DNA from: Gammaproteobacteria bacterium
GTDB taxonomy: Bacteria > Pseudomonadota > Gammaproteobacteria > SZUA-140
Direction: 5' to 3'
Length of the DNA: 64,000 bases
Assembly (NCBI GenBank): GCA_016712635.1
Contig: JADJQS010000001.1
Coordinates: 222,001-286,000 of the forward strand
Of this stretch, positions 27,138 through 36,045 are shown one piece after another (the stretch's first letter is position 1; the number at the start of each line of letters is the position of its first letter). Made by a program: the position numbers and the translations under genes. Under the pieces are notes generated by a model. The model searched no databases. It saw nothing but the letters and a program-made list of their open reading frames with translations, and was not told where the DNA came from.

Positions 27138-27824
27138 ATGACACATGCCGCGCTGAACAGACTGATACCTTTCCTGGCATCGCTACCCATGGCCGCCCTG
27201 CTCGCCTGCGCGCAGGCCGCGCCGCTGCCGGCGCCCGTCGTCGACATCCCCGCGACGTCACCCGGCCGGGAGACCGCCGTGCTCGCCGGCGGCTGCTTCT
27301 GGGGGATGCAGTCGGTGTACCGGCACGTCAAGGGCGTGATCGACGTCAGCGCGGGCTATTCGGGCGGCACGGCGGAGACCGCCACCTACCGCATGGTCAG
27401 CTCGGGCCGCACGGAACATGCCGAGGCGGTCGAGATCACCTTCGATCCCGCGCAGGTGAGCTTCGGCTCGCTGCTGCAGATCTATTTCTCGGTGGCCCAT
27501 GATCCGACACAGCTCAACCGGCAGGGACCGGATCGCGGCACGCAGTACCGTTCCGCCATCTTCTATACCAGCGCGGACCAGCAGCGCGTCGCACGGGCCT
27601 ACATCGATCAGCTCCACGCCGTCGAGGCCTTCCCGCGCCGGATCGTGACCCAGGTGACGCCGCTCGAGGCCTATTACGTCGCCGAGCCGCATCACCAGGA
27701 CTACGCCGAGCGTCACCCCGACGATCCCTACATCGTGATGCACGACGCGCCCAAGGTGCGCGCCCTGCGCAAGGAATTCCCGGCGCTGTACCTCGCTGAC
27801 ATCGAGAACGGGGACAGACTTTAA
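27138..27824 (+). CDS. msrA: Exported peptide-methionine (S)-S-oxide reductase
   Basis: An AGGAG lies ahead of the ATG at 27138. A signal peptide (MAALLACAQAAPL) precedes the MsrA domain with catalytic GGCFWGMQSVY, SGGTAETATYRMVSSGRTEHAE and HHQDYAERHP. It complements the MsrB encoded immediately upstream. The C-terminal ENGDRL is encoded by half of a REP-like element, whose TTTAA provides the stop. Confidence 0.95.
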   Translation: MTHAALNRLIPFLASLPMAALLACAQAAPLPAPVVDIPATSPGRETAVLAGGCFWGMQSVYRHVKGVIDVSAGYSGGTAETATYRMVSSGRTEHAEAVEITFDPAQVSFGSLLQIYFSVAHDPTQLNRQGPDRGTQYRSAIFYTSADQQRVARAYIDQLHAVEAFPRRIVTQVTPLEAYYVAEPHHQDYAERHPDDPYIVMHDAPKVRALRKEFPALYLADIENGDRL

Positions 27825-27862
27825 CGTCACCAGGCAAGGGGACAGATTTTAAATCTGTCCCC
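27810..27862. repeat. REP-like half element and full palindrome between convergent genes
   Basis: A half copy, GGGGACAGACTTT, overlaps the end of msrA. A full palindrome at 27838-27862 (arms GGGGACAGATTT and AAATCTGTCCCC) lies five bases from the stop of the convergent dsbA-like gene. It may serve as a two-way terminator. Confidence 0.8.
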
Positions 27863-27866
27863 GGGT

Positions 27867-28508
27867 TTACTTACCGCCCTTCAACTCCCGCTCGACGAGT
27901 AAATTCACTTCCTCGATCATCGCCTCGGGGCTCGCCACCATGGTGGGATCGACGCGGTACTTGCCGTTGACGACGAGTGTCGGCGCGCCCTGCACGTCAT
28001 AGCGCCGGTTCATCACCTGCGCCTCGCGTACCCTGGCCATGGTGGCGCTGTTGCGGAACACGCTGAGGAAGCGCGCGCGTTCCACGCCGAGGTCGCCGAA
28101 GAACTCGACCAGCCTGTCATCGCTGTCGAGCGGGCGGGCATAGCGGTGGATGGCGGCGAACAGCGCCGGGGTGGCCTGGTCCAGCACCCCGAGGGCATTC
28201 GCGGCGTAGAACACGCGGGCAAAATAGACCATATTGTCCCCGGTCACAGCCGGGACGCGACTGTACGCCACGCGGTCGCGGTTTTCGGCCAGCCAGCGCT
28301 CCAGCAGCGGCTGCATGACGTAACAGGTCTGGCAGTCGTACCACAGGAATTCGATCACCTCGACCTTGCCGGCCGGGGCCGCGGTCGGCTGCGGCGTGGT
28401 GATCACCTTGTGGTTGATCCCCGCCTTGCTGCCGTGGTCCTGCGCCGGAACCCCGGAGGACCCCGACAGCAATGCGGCCGCAATCAGGAACACACGCATC
28501 ATTTTCAT
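27867..28508 (-). CDS. DsbA-like thiol:disulfide oxidoreductase with a CQTC site
   Basis: Starting at the ATG at 28508, the 213-residue protein has a signal peptide and a DsbA fold. The active site WYDCQTCYVMQPLLERWL differs from the usual CPHC. The cis-proline region is VQGAPTLVVNGKY. It is the final gene of the long cytochrome operon, 120 bases after the TPR gene. It probably manages cysteine redox state in the many CXXCH proteins encoded upstream. The unusual dipeptide between the cysteines may shift its redox potential (inference). Confidence 0.88.
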   Translation of the reverse strand: MKMMRVFLIAAALLSGSSGVPAQDHGSKAGINHKVITTPQPTAAPAGKVEVIEFLWYDCQTCYVMQPLLERWLAENRDRVAYSRVPAVTGDNMVYFARVFYAANALGVLDQATPALFAAIHRYARPLDSDDRLVEFFGDLGVERARFLSVFRNSATMARVREAQVMNRRYDVQGAPTLVVNGKYRVDPTMVASPEAMIEEVNLLVERELKGGK

Positions 28509-28628
28509 GACAGTCAACCTAAGAAAGACCCAAGGATAGACATACCGGGCAACGGTGTAACGGTTCGTCGCGGACAATCTCGTCAATTCAACCGCCGGAG
28601 CGCCGAGACCTCACCCCCTTCAGGGGTT

Positions 28629-29324
28629 TCAATTCATGTCCCGCACCGGGATGCGCTGGCGCTCGTCCCGCGCCGGAGCATCGGCATCCGGGCGGTTGCG
28701 CGCGTCCCATTCCTCGCCGCGCCGGAGCATCCATTCGGCCTCGGCCTCGGGCAGCGGGCCGCGCGCGAGCCGCGTGTCCCACTCCCACAACGCCGCGCGC
28801 GCGCGCCGCACATAGGGATCGTCCGCCGGGGCGAGGTGGATGTAGGTGCGCATCGCACCGAGCGCACCCGGGATGTCGCCCAAGTTCTCCAGCGCCGTCG
28901 CCAGTCCCCAGTAGGCGTTGCCCTGGTAGGGCCTGAGGTCGATCGCGCCCTGGAAGAAATCGCGCGCGGCTTCGTCGCGACCCAGGCCGAGCAGTGCGTA
29001 GCCCATGTTCACCTGCGCGTCGACCAGGCGCGGGGACAGCTTGAGCACCTGGTGGAAGGCGGTGACCGCCTCGTCGTAGCGCTTCGCGTGCAGCATGACC
29101 ACCCCCTGCTGGAAACGCAGGTCGATCTCGGCGAGGCGGGGGTCGCGCAGGGCCGCCTGCCGGGCCCGCGCCCCGAAGTCTATCCAGCCGCTCGCGGCGG
29201 AAGCGGAGGCGCTGAGGCGCATCAGGTCCGGCTGCGCCGCCATCATGACGAGCACGCACGCGAGCACGCCCACCAGTACAAGCGAGAGGGAGGCGACGGC
29301 GGATTCGTGGCTGTGGCGCCTCAT
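28629..29324 (-). CDS. Membrane-anchored TPR protein of the cytochrome operon
   Basis: The ATG at 29324 overlaps the ccsA stop. The 231-residue protein has one N-terminal membrane helix (ASLSLVLVGVLACVLVMMAA) and then three or four TPR units (DEAVTAFHQVLKLSPRLVDAQVNMGYALLGLG and following). By analogy with CcmI in System I it may hold apocytochromes for the CcsA/ResB lyase; that role is inferred from context only. Confidence 0.82.
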   Translation of the reverse strand: MRRHSHESAVASLSLVLVGVLACVLVMMAAQPDLMRLSASASAASGWIDFGARARQAALRDPRLAEIDLRFQQGVVMLHAKRYDEAVTAFHQVLKLSPRLVDAQVNMGYALLGLGRDEAARDFFQGAIDLRPYQGNAYWGLATALENLGDIPGALGAMRTYIHLAPADDPYVRRARAALWEWDTRLARGPLPEAEAEWMLRRGEEWDARNRPDADAPARDERQRIPVRDMN

Positions 29325-30169
29325 ATCACGCCCTTGTGCGCCGCCTCGCTGTAGAACGGCGTGCCGAAATAGGTCATGAAGGCGAACACGAATATCGCGA
29401 TGATGAGCGCGGAGGTCACGCGCAGCGGGATGCGGAAGGTGTTGCGCGCGTGGATGGACGCGCCGAGCAGCAGCCAGTTGAGGAAGGCGGAGGTCTCGAG
29501 CGCGTCCCACGCCCAGAAGCGGCCCCAGGCGTCCTGCGCCCACACCGCGCCGGCGATCAGCATCAGGCTGTCGAACACCAGCGCCAGCAGCATGAAGCGC
29601 CAGGCGACCGTATCGAGCACGCTGTCCGCCGGCATGTGGCGGAACAGCGGCGCCAGCGCGCGCACGCCGCGCAGCAGGATGATGCCGGCGAGGCCGCTGC
29701 CGACCAGGCAGAAGGCGAGGAAGAACTTGCCGAAACCGACGTGGGCCCACAGCCACTTGTTGTGGTAGGTCGGCGGATAGGGCGCGCCGGCCGGGTCCAG
29801 CAGCAGGACCCATACCCCGAGCACCCAGATCGCCGGGAACACCACCACCGCGGTGGTGCGCAATATCGGCAGACGCCAGTACACCACGGTGTACACCAGG
29901 CCGAGGCTGAACAGCTGGCTGATCAGCAGCTCGAACAGGTTCACGAACGGGCCGTGGCCGATGCGCAGCCAGCGCTCGGCGAGCGCGACGGCGAGCAGGA
30001 TCACGCCGGCGGCGGACAGACCGAGCACATAGGGCTCGTATGTCCGGCTGATGGCGGACGCCACGCCCGCGCGAGCGAGCGCGGTGAAGCTGAGCAGGGT
30101 GGCCAGCGCATAGGCGGCCAGGCCGGCGTACAGCCAGGGCAGTTCCGCAACGAGCCCGTTCTCGTTCAT
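29321..30169 (-). CDS. ccsA: Cytochrome c biogenesis protein CcsA/ResC (System II)
   Basis: This 282-residue protein has about eight membrane helices and the haem-handling tryptophan motif WAQDAWGRFWAWDALETSAF, with histidines in the GHGPFVNLFELL and HVGFGKFFL segments. With ResB it forms the System II haem lyase, which works at the periplasmic face. It overlaps both neighbours by four bases. The organism also has complete System I at 9864-17015. Confidence 0.93.
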   Translation of the reverse strand: MNENGLVAELPWLYAGLAAYALATLLSFTALARAGVASAISRTYEPYVLGLSAAGVILLAVALAERWLRIGHGPFVNLFELLISQLFSLGLVYTVVYWRLPILRTTAVVVFPAIWVLGVWVLLLDPAGAPYPPTYHNKWLWAHVGFGKFFLAFCLVGSGLAGIILLRGVRALAPLFRHMPADSVLDTVAWRFMLLALVFDSLMLIAGAVWAQDAWGRFWAWDALETSAFLNWLLLGASIHARNTFRIPLRVTSALIIAIFVFAFMTYFGTPFYSEAAHKGVI

Positions 30170-31191
30170 GCAGCCTTGCCTCCCATATCATCCGGCGCCT
30201 TGCCCTTCGCGGCCTCCTGCGCCACGGAATAGGCCTGCACCGCGCCGAACTTGCGCCAGAAGTGCGCGGAGAGTCCGAGCACGGCAATCATCGAGGCGAT
30301 GAACAGCCAGTGCAGCGTCGGATCGTAAAACAGCTTGTAGCCCATCCAGCTCGACAGGCGCTCGTAGCGCACCACGCCGCCGTTGAGGCGCTGCGCCTCG
30401 CCCGGCCGGAGCTCGACGCGGCGCTCGCCCGCGCGCACCACCAGGACGCCGGTCGTATTCACCGGATCGAGCCTCCAGTCGGCCTGCGGATCCATGCCGG
30501 TCTCAAGCTGCAGCCAGAAACGGATCTCCTGCGCGCCGGACGGCGTCCAGCGGTTTGCCTGCCGGTGCTCGAACAGCGGATACGCCGGCATGTGCACCGA
30601 GCCGGTCACCGGCGCGCCCTGGTCGGGGATCCAGGTCAGGATCGGCGCGAAGCCCTTGTTGAAGGTGGTGTAGAGACGGTAACTCTCCAGCACCAGCGGC
30701 CTGTCGTCGCCGACCACGCGCTGCTCCCAGCCGCCCTGCCCGTCGGGGATAAGCACCGTGCTGCGCGTCGGGCCGCGCGCCATGCCGGCGGTATAGTCGA
30801 CCGTATAGGGACCCTGCACGAACTCCACGCGATCGAGCGCGCCGGTGTGCCACGGGCCACGCTGGACCTCGGTCAGATCCTCGGCCGCAAAGGCGCTGCC
30901 CTCGGTCAGCTCGATGCGGCCGTCCATGCGCGTGAGGCGCCCGACGGCGGCGAGGACGACGATGAGCAGCAGGCCGACGTGGAACAGCAGCAGGCCGCCG
31001 CGACGGTTGATGTGCGGATTGCTGAGTATCGCGGCGAACAGGTTGACGGAGAGCAGGGCGAGCGGGACGACCAGCACCCACACCGGCGTCCCCACCGGGT
31101 TGTCATAGGACAGGGCCGCGCCGAGGCCGAGCAGCCCCATCCCGACCAGCGTCAGGCGCAGCGAGGCGAGTTGGCGCAGGCGCTTCATCAT
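30166..31191 (-). CDS. resB: Cytochrome c biogenesis protein ResB/CcsB (System II)
   Basis: I chose one of the two ATGs at 31191/31188, overlapping the stop of the 11-heme gene. The 341-residue product has three N-terminal helices, a large periplasmic domain and a final helix (WLFIASMIAVLGLSAHFW), the ResB layout. It pairs with CcsA for covalent haem attachment. Translational overlap with an 11-heme substrate gene on one side and ccsA on the other suggests a dedicated maturation pair. Confidence 0.92.
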   Translation of the reverse strand: MMKRLRQLASLRLTLVGMGLLGLGAALSYDNPVGTPVWVLVVPLALLSVNLFAAILSNPHINRRGGLLLFHVGLLLIVVLAAVGRLTRMDGRIELTEGSAFAAEDLTEVQRGPWHTGALDRVEFVQGPYTVDYTAGMARGPTRSTVLIPDGQGGWEQRVVGDDRPLVLESYRLYTTFNKGFAPILTWIPDQGAPVTGSVHMPAYPLFEHRQANRWTPSGAQEIRFWLQLETGMDPQADWRLDPVNTTGVLVVRAGERRVELRPGEAQRLNGGVVRYERLSSWMGYKLFYDPTLHWLFIASMIAVLGLSAHFWRKFGAVQAYSVAQEAAKGKAPDDMGGKAA

Positions 31192-33941
31192 GGCATGTTC
31201 ACGCAGGCCTCGCCGCTGTTGTTCATCCAGGTGACGCCGGACACGCCGTTGCCGGGGGGGCCGGCCGAGCCGCAGTTGACGTCCAGCCACTCGCCGCTGC
31301 GTGCGAACTTGCGCACCTTGAGCGCGGCGCCGTTGTAGTACGGACCCTGGTAATAGCGCCCGGTGCCGGACGGCGCGAAGCCGGAATAGCGCACCTGGGT
31401 GCCGGCCGGGAGCGCGGCCTCCAGGCCGACGTCGTTCAGATTGGCGAGAAAGACCTTGTTCTTCCAGCCGTGCGGGATCGCCACGTGGCAGTAGGTGCAG
31501 CGGAAGTTGTTCACCACCGAGGCGTGGCCGACATGCAGGTTGAGCCCCATGAACTGCAGGCAGCCGCCGCCGCCGACCTGGCGGCGGAAACCGCTCGGCA
31601 GCACCTGCGGGTCGGGCGAGATCGCCGTGCGCGCGTACTGCTTGGGATCGTGGCAGCGGAAGCACAGGTCGTTGTTCGGGTCCGCCTCGTTGGCGAAGTT
31701 GACGGTGTTTTCACCGGTCTGGTCGGTCCAGCGGCCCTTGAGCAGGAAGTTCTCGTTGGAGCCGTGCGGTCCCCACGGATAGCCGTTTTCGCCGTTGACC
31801 GGCACCACGGTGTTGCCGTCGGTGCGCGAGCCGTGGCAGTCGGTGCAGTACATCGTCTGGGTGCCGACCGCGGCGTTGAACGGCGCGCGCCAGTCGTTGG
31901 CGTCGGCGTTGCGCACGGCGGGCGTGCGGCCGGTCTCGCGCATGACGGGGTGCCAGGAGCGGTGATTGTCGTTGACGTAGTCGCTGCAGTTGCCCTGCGG
32001 GTCGAGCCGCCCGGTGATCACCAGCGGCGTGCCGTTGCCGTCCAGCGTGGTGCTGGTGCACGCCGCGCCGGTATCGTAGGCGCCGGTCGGGGTTGCGGGG
32101 GTGCCCTCACCCATGTGGTCGACCGGCGACTGGTATTCCATCGCCTGGTTGGTATAGGTGAACAGCGAGTTGGTGCCCGCCGGGGTCAGGCCCGTGGTAT
32201 AGCCGAGCGGCGGCGGCGTGCTGCCATAGGCGTAGTTGCTGTGGCATTTCAGGCACAGCTGGTATTCCCGCGTCAGGTACGGCGCGCTGACGTCGGTGCT
32301 GCCGCCGGTGCCGGGGTCGCCGCGCTTGACCTCGAACGTGACCGGCTCCGACAGGAAGGCGGTGTTGCTGTAGACCGGCTCCACGCCCCAGATGCCGCGC
32401 AGCACGCCGGAGGCGAGATTGCTGGGCGGCACGCCGGCCTCGTGGCGGTGCGTGCCGGCCTCGGCCGGCACGGTGTTGTCATCGTTGAACAGGCGGGTCT
32501 TCGCGACGCGGTGGGGATTGTGGCAGTCGGTGCATTCGGCGTGGCGGTTGAAGGTGCCGGTGCCGAGGCCGAGGAGCTCGCGCGACTCGATGAAGTCCTG
32601 GCCGAGCTCACCGCCGCCCTGCGTGGCCGGATCACCGGTGCCGATGCTGTGCACCTCCTCGCCGGCGATCTGGTCCGCGCTCGAGATCGGCATGTGGCGC
32701 AGCATGGTGGTGAAGTCGGTCTCGATGTCCGGCACCTCGAAGGCGGTGTTGTTGCTCGGGTTGATCTGGCCCTGCAGGGTCTGCGGGGTCGGCAGGCCGT
32801 TGGCGGGATCGCCGTGGCAGGAGTAGCACACGTACTCGATGCCGGGATTGCCGCCCTGCCTGTACTGGGCGCCGGTGACGGGGTCGCTCAGCAACGGTCC
32901 ATCGGTGCCCTCGCGCAGGATGCGGCGCGCACCCTGCACGGTGTGCGGGTCGTGGCAGTTGAGGCAGGCCGCCTGCCAGACGCGCGTGTCGCGCGGGAAT
33001 TCGCGCAGGTCCGCGGCGGCATCGGCGTAGCGTTCATCGGCGACGGCGGGGTGGGCGTGCGCGGAACCGATCCAGCCGGCCTTGTCATGGCAGGCGAGGC
33101 AGATGATGTCGCGGTTGCCGTCGAACTGCGTCTCGACGGGGGTGGCGCTCTGCAGGCGGTTGGCGCGCAGGAACTTGATGTTCTCGCCGGGCACGTCCGA
33201 GCGGATGTGCGGGTCGTGGCAGCTGATGCACTCGACCTTCGGGCCGGCGCCGAGCGCGTCGCGCTCCAGCGGCAGGTAATTGCCCTGCGGCATCGCCGGC
33301 TGCGGCGGTTCCGGAGCGCTGATGCGCGTACGCTCGTAGACGCGCTGGTGGGGGACGGTCGGATTGTACAGCTCGCCGTCGCGCGCCGCCTGGGCGCTGT
33401 CGTAGGTGAACGAGATCGGATGGTCGTTGGTCAGGTCGACGCCGAGCCGGCGCGTGAAACCGGTGGTGGAGCCAAGCCCTTCCGGTATGCTGCCGGCGGG
33501 CGAGTTGCTGGTGCCCTGGAAGGAGATCGGCTGGCTCAGGTGGTCGGTGCGGTTCAGCACGTTGACGGTGCCGAGCGCGATGGTGCCGTCATGGCAGGAC
33601 AGGCACAGCTTCGACTTTCCGCCCGGCTGGTCGAGGTCGGTGGCGTCGAGCGAGGTGGAGTCGTAGGGGATGTAGGTCGCCTGCGACAGACGGCGGTTCC
33701 ATAATGGTGCCTTCGGCGCCTCAGTGAAATCTGTTGCCCCATGCGGCGTGTGGCAGAAGGCGCAGATCTGCGATTCGCTGGTGGCGGACGCCGTGCGTTC
33801 CACTCCGGCGGGTGACACGGTGGCCGAAAAATTGTGCTTGGTATTGCTGACGTCGGAGATCTTGGCTGCCTCGAGCGGACCCGACGCCAGCCACAATATC
33901 GCGACGACCGCCGCTGAAATACTAGGCCACTGACGCCTCAT
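31188..33941 (-). CDS. Undecaheme (11 CXXCH) c-type cytochrome
   Basis: The 917-residue product has a signal peptide (cleavage near PLEAAK) and eleven haem motifs. The first four, near residues 60, 113, 238 and 281, are CAFCH, CLSCH, CISCH and CLACH. They sit in a module matching the tetraheme protein at 42173 (TKHNFS, PLWNR, LCLSCHDGT, NDHPISF, CHDPH). The other seven, from about 325 to 800, are CLNCH, CYSCH, CTDCH, CLKCH, CTDCH, CFRCH and CTYCH. A haem-free tail with three cysteines ends the protein. Its size and the neighbouring outer-membrane barrel suggest a large electron-carrying protein at or near the cell surface. It has no lipobox, so its final location is uncertain. Confidence 0.93.
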   Translation of the reverse strand: MRRQWPSISAAVVAILWLASGPLEAAKISDVSNTKHNFSATVSPAGVERTASATSESQICAFCHTPHGATDFTEAPKAPLWNRRLSQATYIPYDSTSLDATDLDQPGGKSKLCLSCHDGTIALGTVNVLNRTDHLSQPISFQGTSNSPAGSIPEGLGSTTGFTRRLGVDLTNDHPISFTYDSAQAARDGELYNPTVPHQRVYERTRISAPEPPQPAMPQGNYLPLERDALGAGPKVECISCHDPHIRSDVPGENIKFLRANRLQSATPVETQFDGNRDIICLACHDKAGWIGSAHAHPAVADERYADAAADLREFPRDTRVWQAACLNCHDPHTVQGARRILREGTDGPLLSDPVTGAQYRQGGNPGIEYVCYSCHGDPANGLPTPQTLQGQINPSNNTAFEVPDIETDFTTMLRHMPISSADQIAGEEVHSIGTGDPATQGGGELGQDFIESRELLGLGTGTFNRHAECTDCHNPHRVAKTRLFNDDNTVPAEAGTHRHEAGVPPSNLASGVLRGIWGVEPVYSNTAFLSEPVTFEVKRGDPGTGGSTDVSAPYLTREYQLCLKCHSNYAYGSTPPPLGYTTGLTPAGTNSLFTYTNQAMEYQSPVDHMGEGTPATPTGAYDTGAACTSTTLDGNGTPLVITGRLDPQGNCSDYVNDNHRSWHPVMRETGRTPAVRNADANDWRAPFNAAVGTQTMYCTDCHGSRTDGNTVVPVNGENGYPWGPHGSNENFLLKGRWTDQTGENTVNFANEADPNNDLCFRCHDPKQYARTAISPDPQVLPSGFRRQVGGGGCLQFMGLNLHVGHASVVNNFRCTYCHVAIPHGWKNKVFLANLNDVGLEAALPAGTQVRYSGFAPSGTGRYYQGPYYNGAALKVRKFARSGEWLDVNCGSAGPPGNGVSGVTWMNNSGEACVNMP

Positions 33942-34999
33942 GTCCCACCCAAGTATTGAAATACCATGATGCGGCCGTTGAATGCATCGGCTACATAGAC
34001 CTGGTTGCGGTCATCGATCCAGATGCCGGCAGGCAGAAAGAACTCGCCGTTCCCGCTGCCCGTCCCTCCGATGGGTAACAGCAGTTCGCCTCGACCGTTG
34101 AATACTAGCAGATAATCGTAATACGATTCCACCACATAGATGTTGCCGTCACTGTCGGCGGCGACGCCTTTCGGGCGCGTGAAATCGCCGACGTAGAGGC
34201 CGCGGCGACCGAACTGTGCGACGTATTCCCCCGCGGCGTCAAAGATCTGGATGCGCGCGTTGAGCGTGTCCGCGACCAGCAGCTGTCCGCCGGCGTAGCT
34301 CAGATAGGTCGGCGAGTTGAACTCGCCCGGTCCCTCGCCGCGCCGGCCGATGGCGCCGATGCGCTCGCCGGCGTCATTGAAGATCACCACCGTATCCGCC
34401 TGCGCGTCCGCGACGAAGACGCGTCCGCCCGCGGCGTCACGCGCCAGGCCCACCGGCCGCAGCAGCTCACCCTGGCCGAAAGCGCCGAGCGGGCGTCCGT
34501 CCGCGTCGAGGCGCACGATCCGCCTGAGTTCGGCGTCCGCCACCAGGATCTCGCCGGCGCGTCCCGGGGCGATCCCGACCGGGGTGTCGAAGCGGGCGCG
34601 CTGGTCGGCCTGCTGCCATACCCGCATGCGGCCCGCCGGCGCGTCGAATACATAGACCGCGGCGCGGCTCACGTCGGTGACATAGACGCGCCCCTCGGCG
34701 TCGGTGAAACCGCTCTGGGGACGCTGCATCACGCGCGGGACCTCCCGGCCGGTAACCATGCCGGCCAGCCAGCCGAGCATGCGCCGGCCCAGGCCCTGCG
34801 CCGCGTCATCCCTGCTGAAATTGGCCTCGCCGGTAAGCTGCCCGACCAGGCGGTAGCGCGCCACGTCCGGCGCCGGCGGCCACACCTCGCCCTCCGGCGC
34901 GGCGGTGTTCTCGATACTCATGACCGAAGGCGTGGAGGCGCAACCCGCGCAGAGGGCGAGCAGGCCGACGATCGAAAACGCGCGCAACCGGCGTCCCAT
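33938..34999 (-). CDS. NHL-repeat propeller lipoprotein (second of pair)
   Basis: The ATG at 34999 overlaps the previous stop (TGATG). The 353-residue protein has a lipoprotein leader (LLALCAGCAS) and then NHL blades such as GRVYVTDVSRAAVYVFDAP, QLLVADTLNARIQIFDAAG and NIYVVESYYDYLLVF. It resembles the propellers at 34999-36045 and 3300-4448. It overlaps the 11-heme gene by four bases and so is probably made in step with it. A scaffold role for the cytochrome complex is plausible. Confidence 0.88.
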   Translation of the reverse strand: MGRRLRAFSIVGLLALCAGCASTPSVMSIENTAAPEGEVWPPAPDVARYRLVGQLTGEANFSRDDAAQGLGRRMLGWLAGMVTGREVPRVMQRPQSGFTDAEGRVYVTDVSRAAVYVFDAPAGRMRVWQQADQRARFDTPVGIAPGRAGEILVADAELRRIVRLDADGRPLGAFGQGELLRPVGLARDAAGGRVFVADAQADTVVIFNDAGERIGAIGRRGEGPGEFNSPTYLSYAGGQLLVADTLNARIQIFDAAGEYVAQFGRRGLYVGDFTRPKGVAADSDGNIYVVESYYDYLLVFNGRGELLLPIGGTGSGNGEFFLPAGIWIDDRNQVYVADAFNGRIMVFQYLGGT

Positions 35000-36045
35000 C
35001 AGGGATTCCCGGCCGGCGCCAGTGCCTCCGACGTCAGTGACAGGATCTGGATGCGCCCGTTCAGGCTGTCGGCGACGTAGAGGAGATTCCCGTCCAGCCA
35101 CAGGTCGGTGATGCGGCGGAAGAGGCCGGGCGCGCCGCCGTGGCCGCCGAGGGTATGCACCAGTCTGCCGTCCGCGAACACCTTGATGTCGTCGCTGAGG
35201 TAGTCGCTGACGTAGGCGTGGTTGTCGGCGCGCACGGCGATCGCAGTCGGGAAGGTGACGGTGTCCGGCTGGAACGAGGAGAGATAGCTGCCGTCGAATC
35301 CCATGACCTGCACACGCGCGGCGCCGTAGCGCGTCGCGACATAGTAGCCGTCGGGCCCCTGAGCGAGCGCCATGATGCCGCGGAACTGGCCCGCGCCGCT
35401 GCCGCGGATGCCGATGGCGCCGGTAAGCAGCCCGGCGGGGTTGTACACCAGTACGTCGTCGTTGAACCCGTCGGCGACGAAGATGTAGCCGGTCTGGTCG
35501 TTGACCGCGACCGCCACCGGTCGCCCGATGTTGACCGGATCCTGCAGGGTCTTGATCAGCCTGCCCTCGCGATCGAAGTGCAGCACACGGCCGCCATCGG
35601 TGTCGGCGAGGTAGAACGAGAGATCGGGCGCGACGAAGATATCGGACACCTCGCCTCGCGCAACACCCTTCAGCTCCATCACCACGCGGAGGCGGTCGAG
35701 CGCGGTGTCGTAGCTGAACACGCGGCTGAGGCCGGCGTCCACGATGTAGACCAGCGGGTCGCGCGCAGCGACCGCCACCGGCCGCATGAAGCGCACAAAG
35801 TCGGGGCCGGTCAGCATGCTGTCGCTGAGGACGCCGCCGTCGATCTCCCTCCATACGAGCACGCGTTCGGATGTGCCTCCCGCTGACGACGCCTCCGCGG
35901 CCGGAATTCCGGCGTCGGGCGCGGACACGGCGGCGTTCGCGGGCGGCGGCGCATCCCGGCCGGGCAGCGCGCAGGCGTTCAGCCCGAGCGCGGCGCCGGC
36001 GAGGATCAGCGCAGCAAGGTGGCGTCTTTGGCTACGGAATGGCAT
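34999..36045 (-). CDS. NHL-repeat propeller lipoprotein (first of pair)
   Basis: The ATG at 36045 lies inside the end of the upstream triheme gene (40-base overlap). The 348-residue protein has a lipobox (ALGLNACALP), a short alanine/proline linker and NHL-type blades (SFYLADTDGGRVLHFD, GYIFVADGFNDDVLVYN, LLYVADSLNGRIQIL). It is the neighbour and likely duplicate of the gene at 33938. No ligand can be assigned. Confidence 0.85.
   Translation of the reverse strand: MPFRSQRRHLAALILAGAALGLNACALPGRDAPPPANAAVSAPDAGIPAAEASSAGGTSERVLVWREIDGGVLSDSMLTGPDFVRFMRPVAVAARDPLVYIVDAGLSRVFSYDTALDRLRVVMELKGVARGEVSDIFVAPDLSFYLADTDGGRVLHFDREGRLIKTLQDPVNIGRPVAVAVNDQTGYIFVADGFNDDVLVYNPAGLLTGAIGIRGSGAGQFRGIMALAQGPDGYYVATRYGAARVQVMGFDGSYLSSFQPDTVTFPTAIAVRADNHAYVSDYLSDDIKVFADGRLVHTLGGHGGAPGLFRRITDLWLDGNLLYVADSLNGRIQILSLTSEALAPAGNP

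Noticed and set aside
31470..33704. 744-codon open frame on the plus strand
   Set aside because: It is antisense to the 11-heme gene; its composition is the mirror of CXXCH-rich coding DNA, with no domains and no ribosome site.
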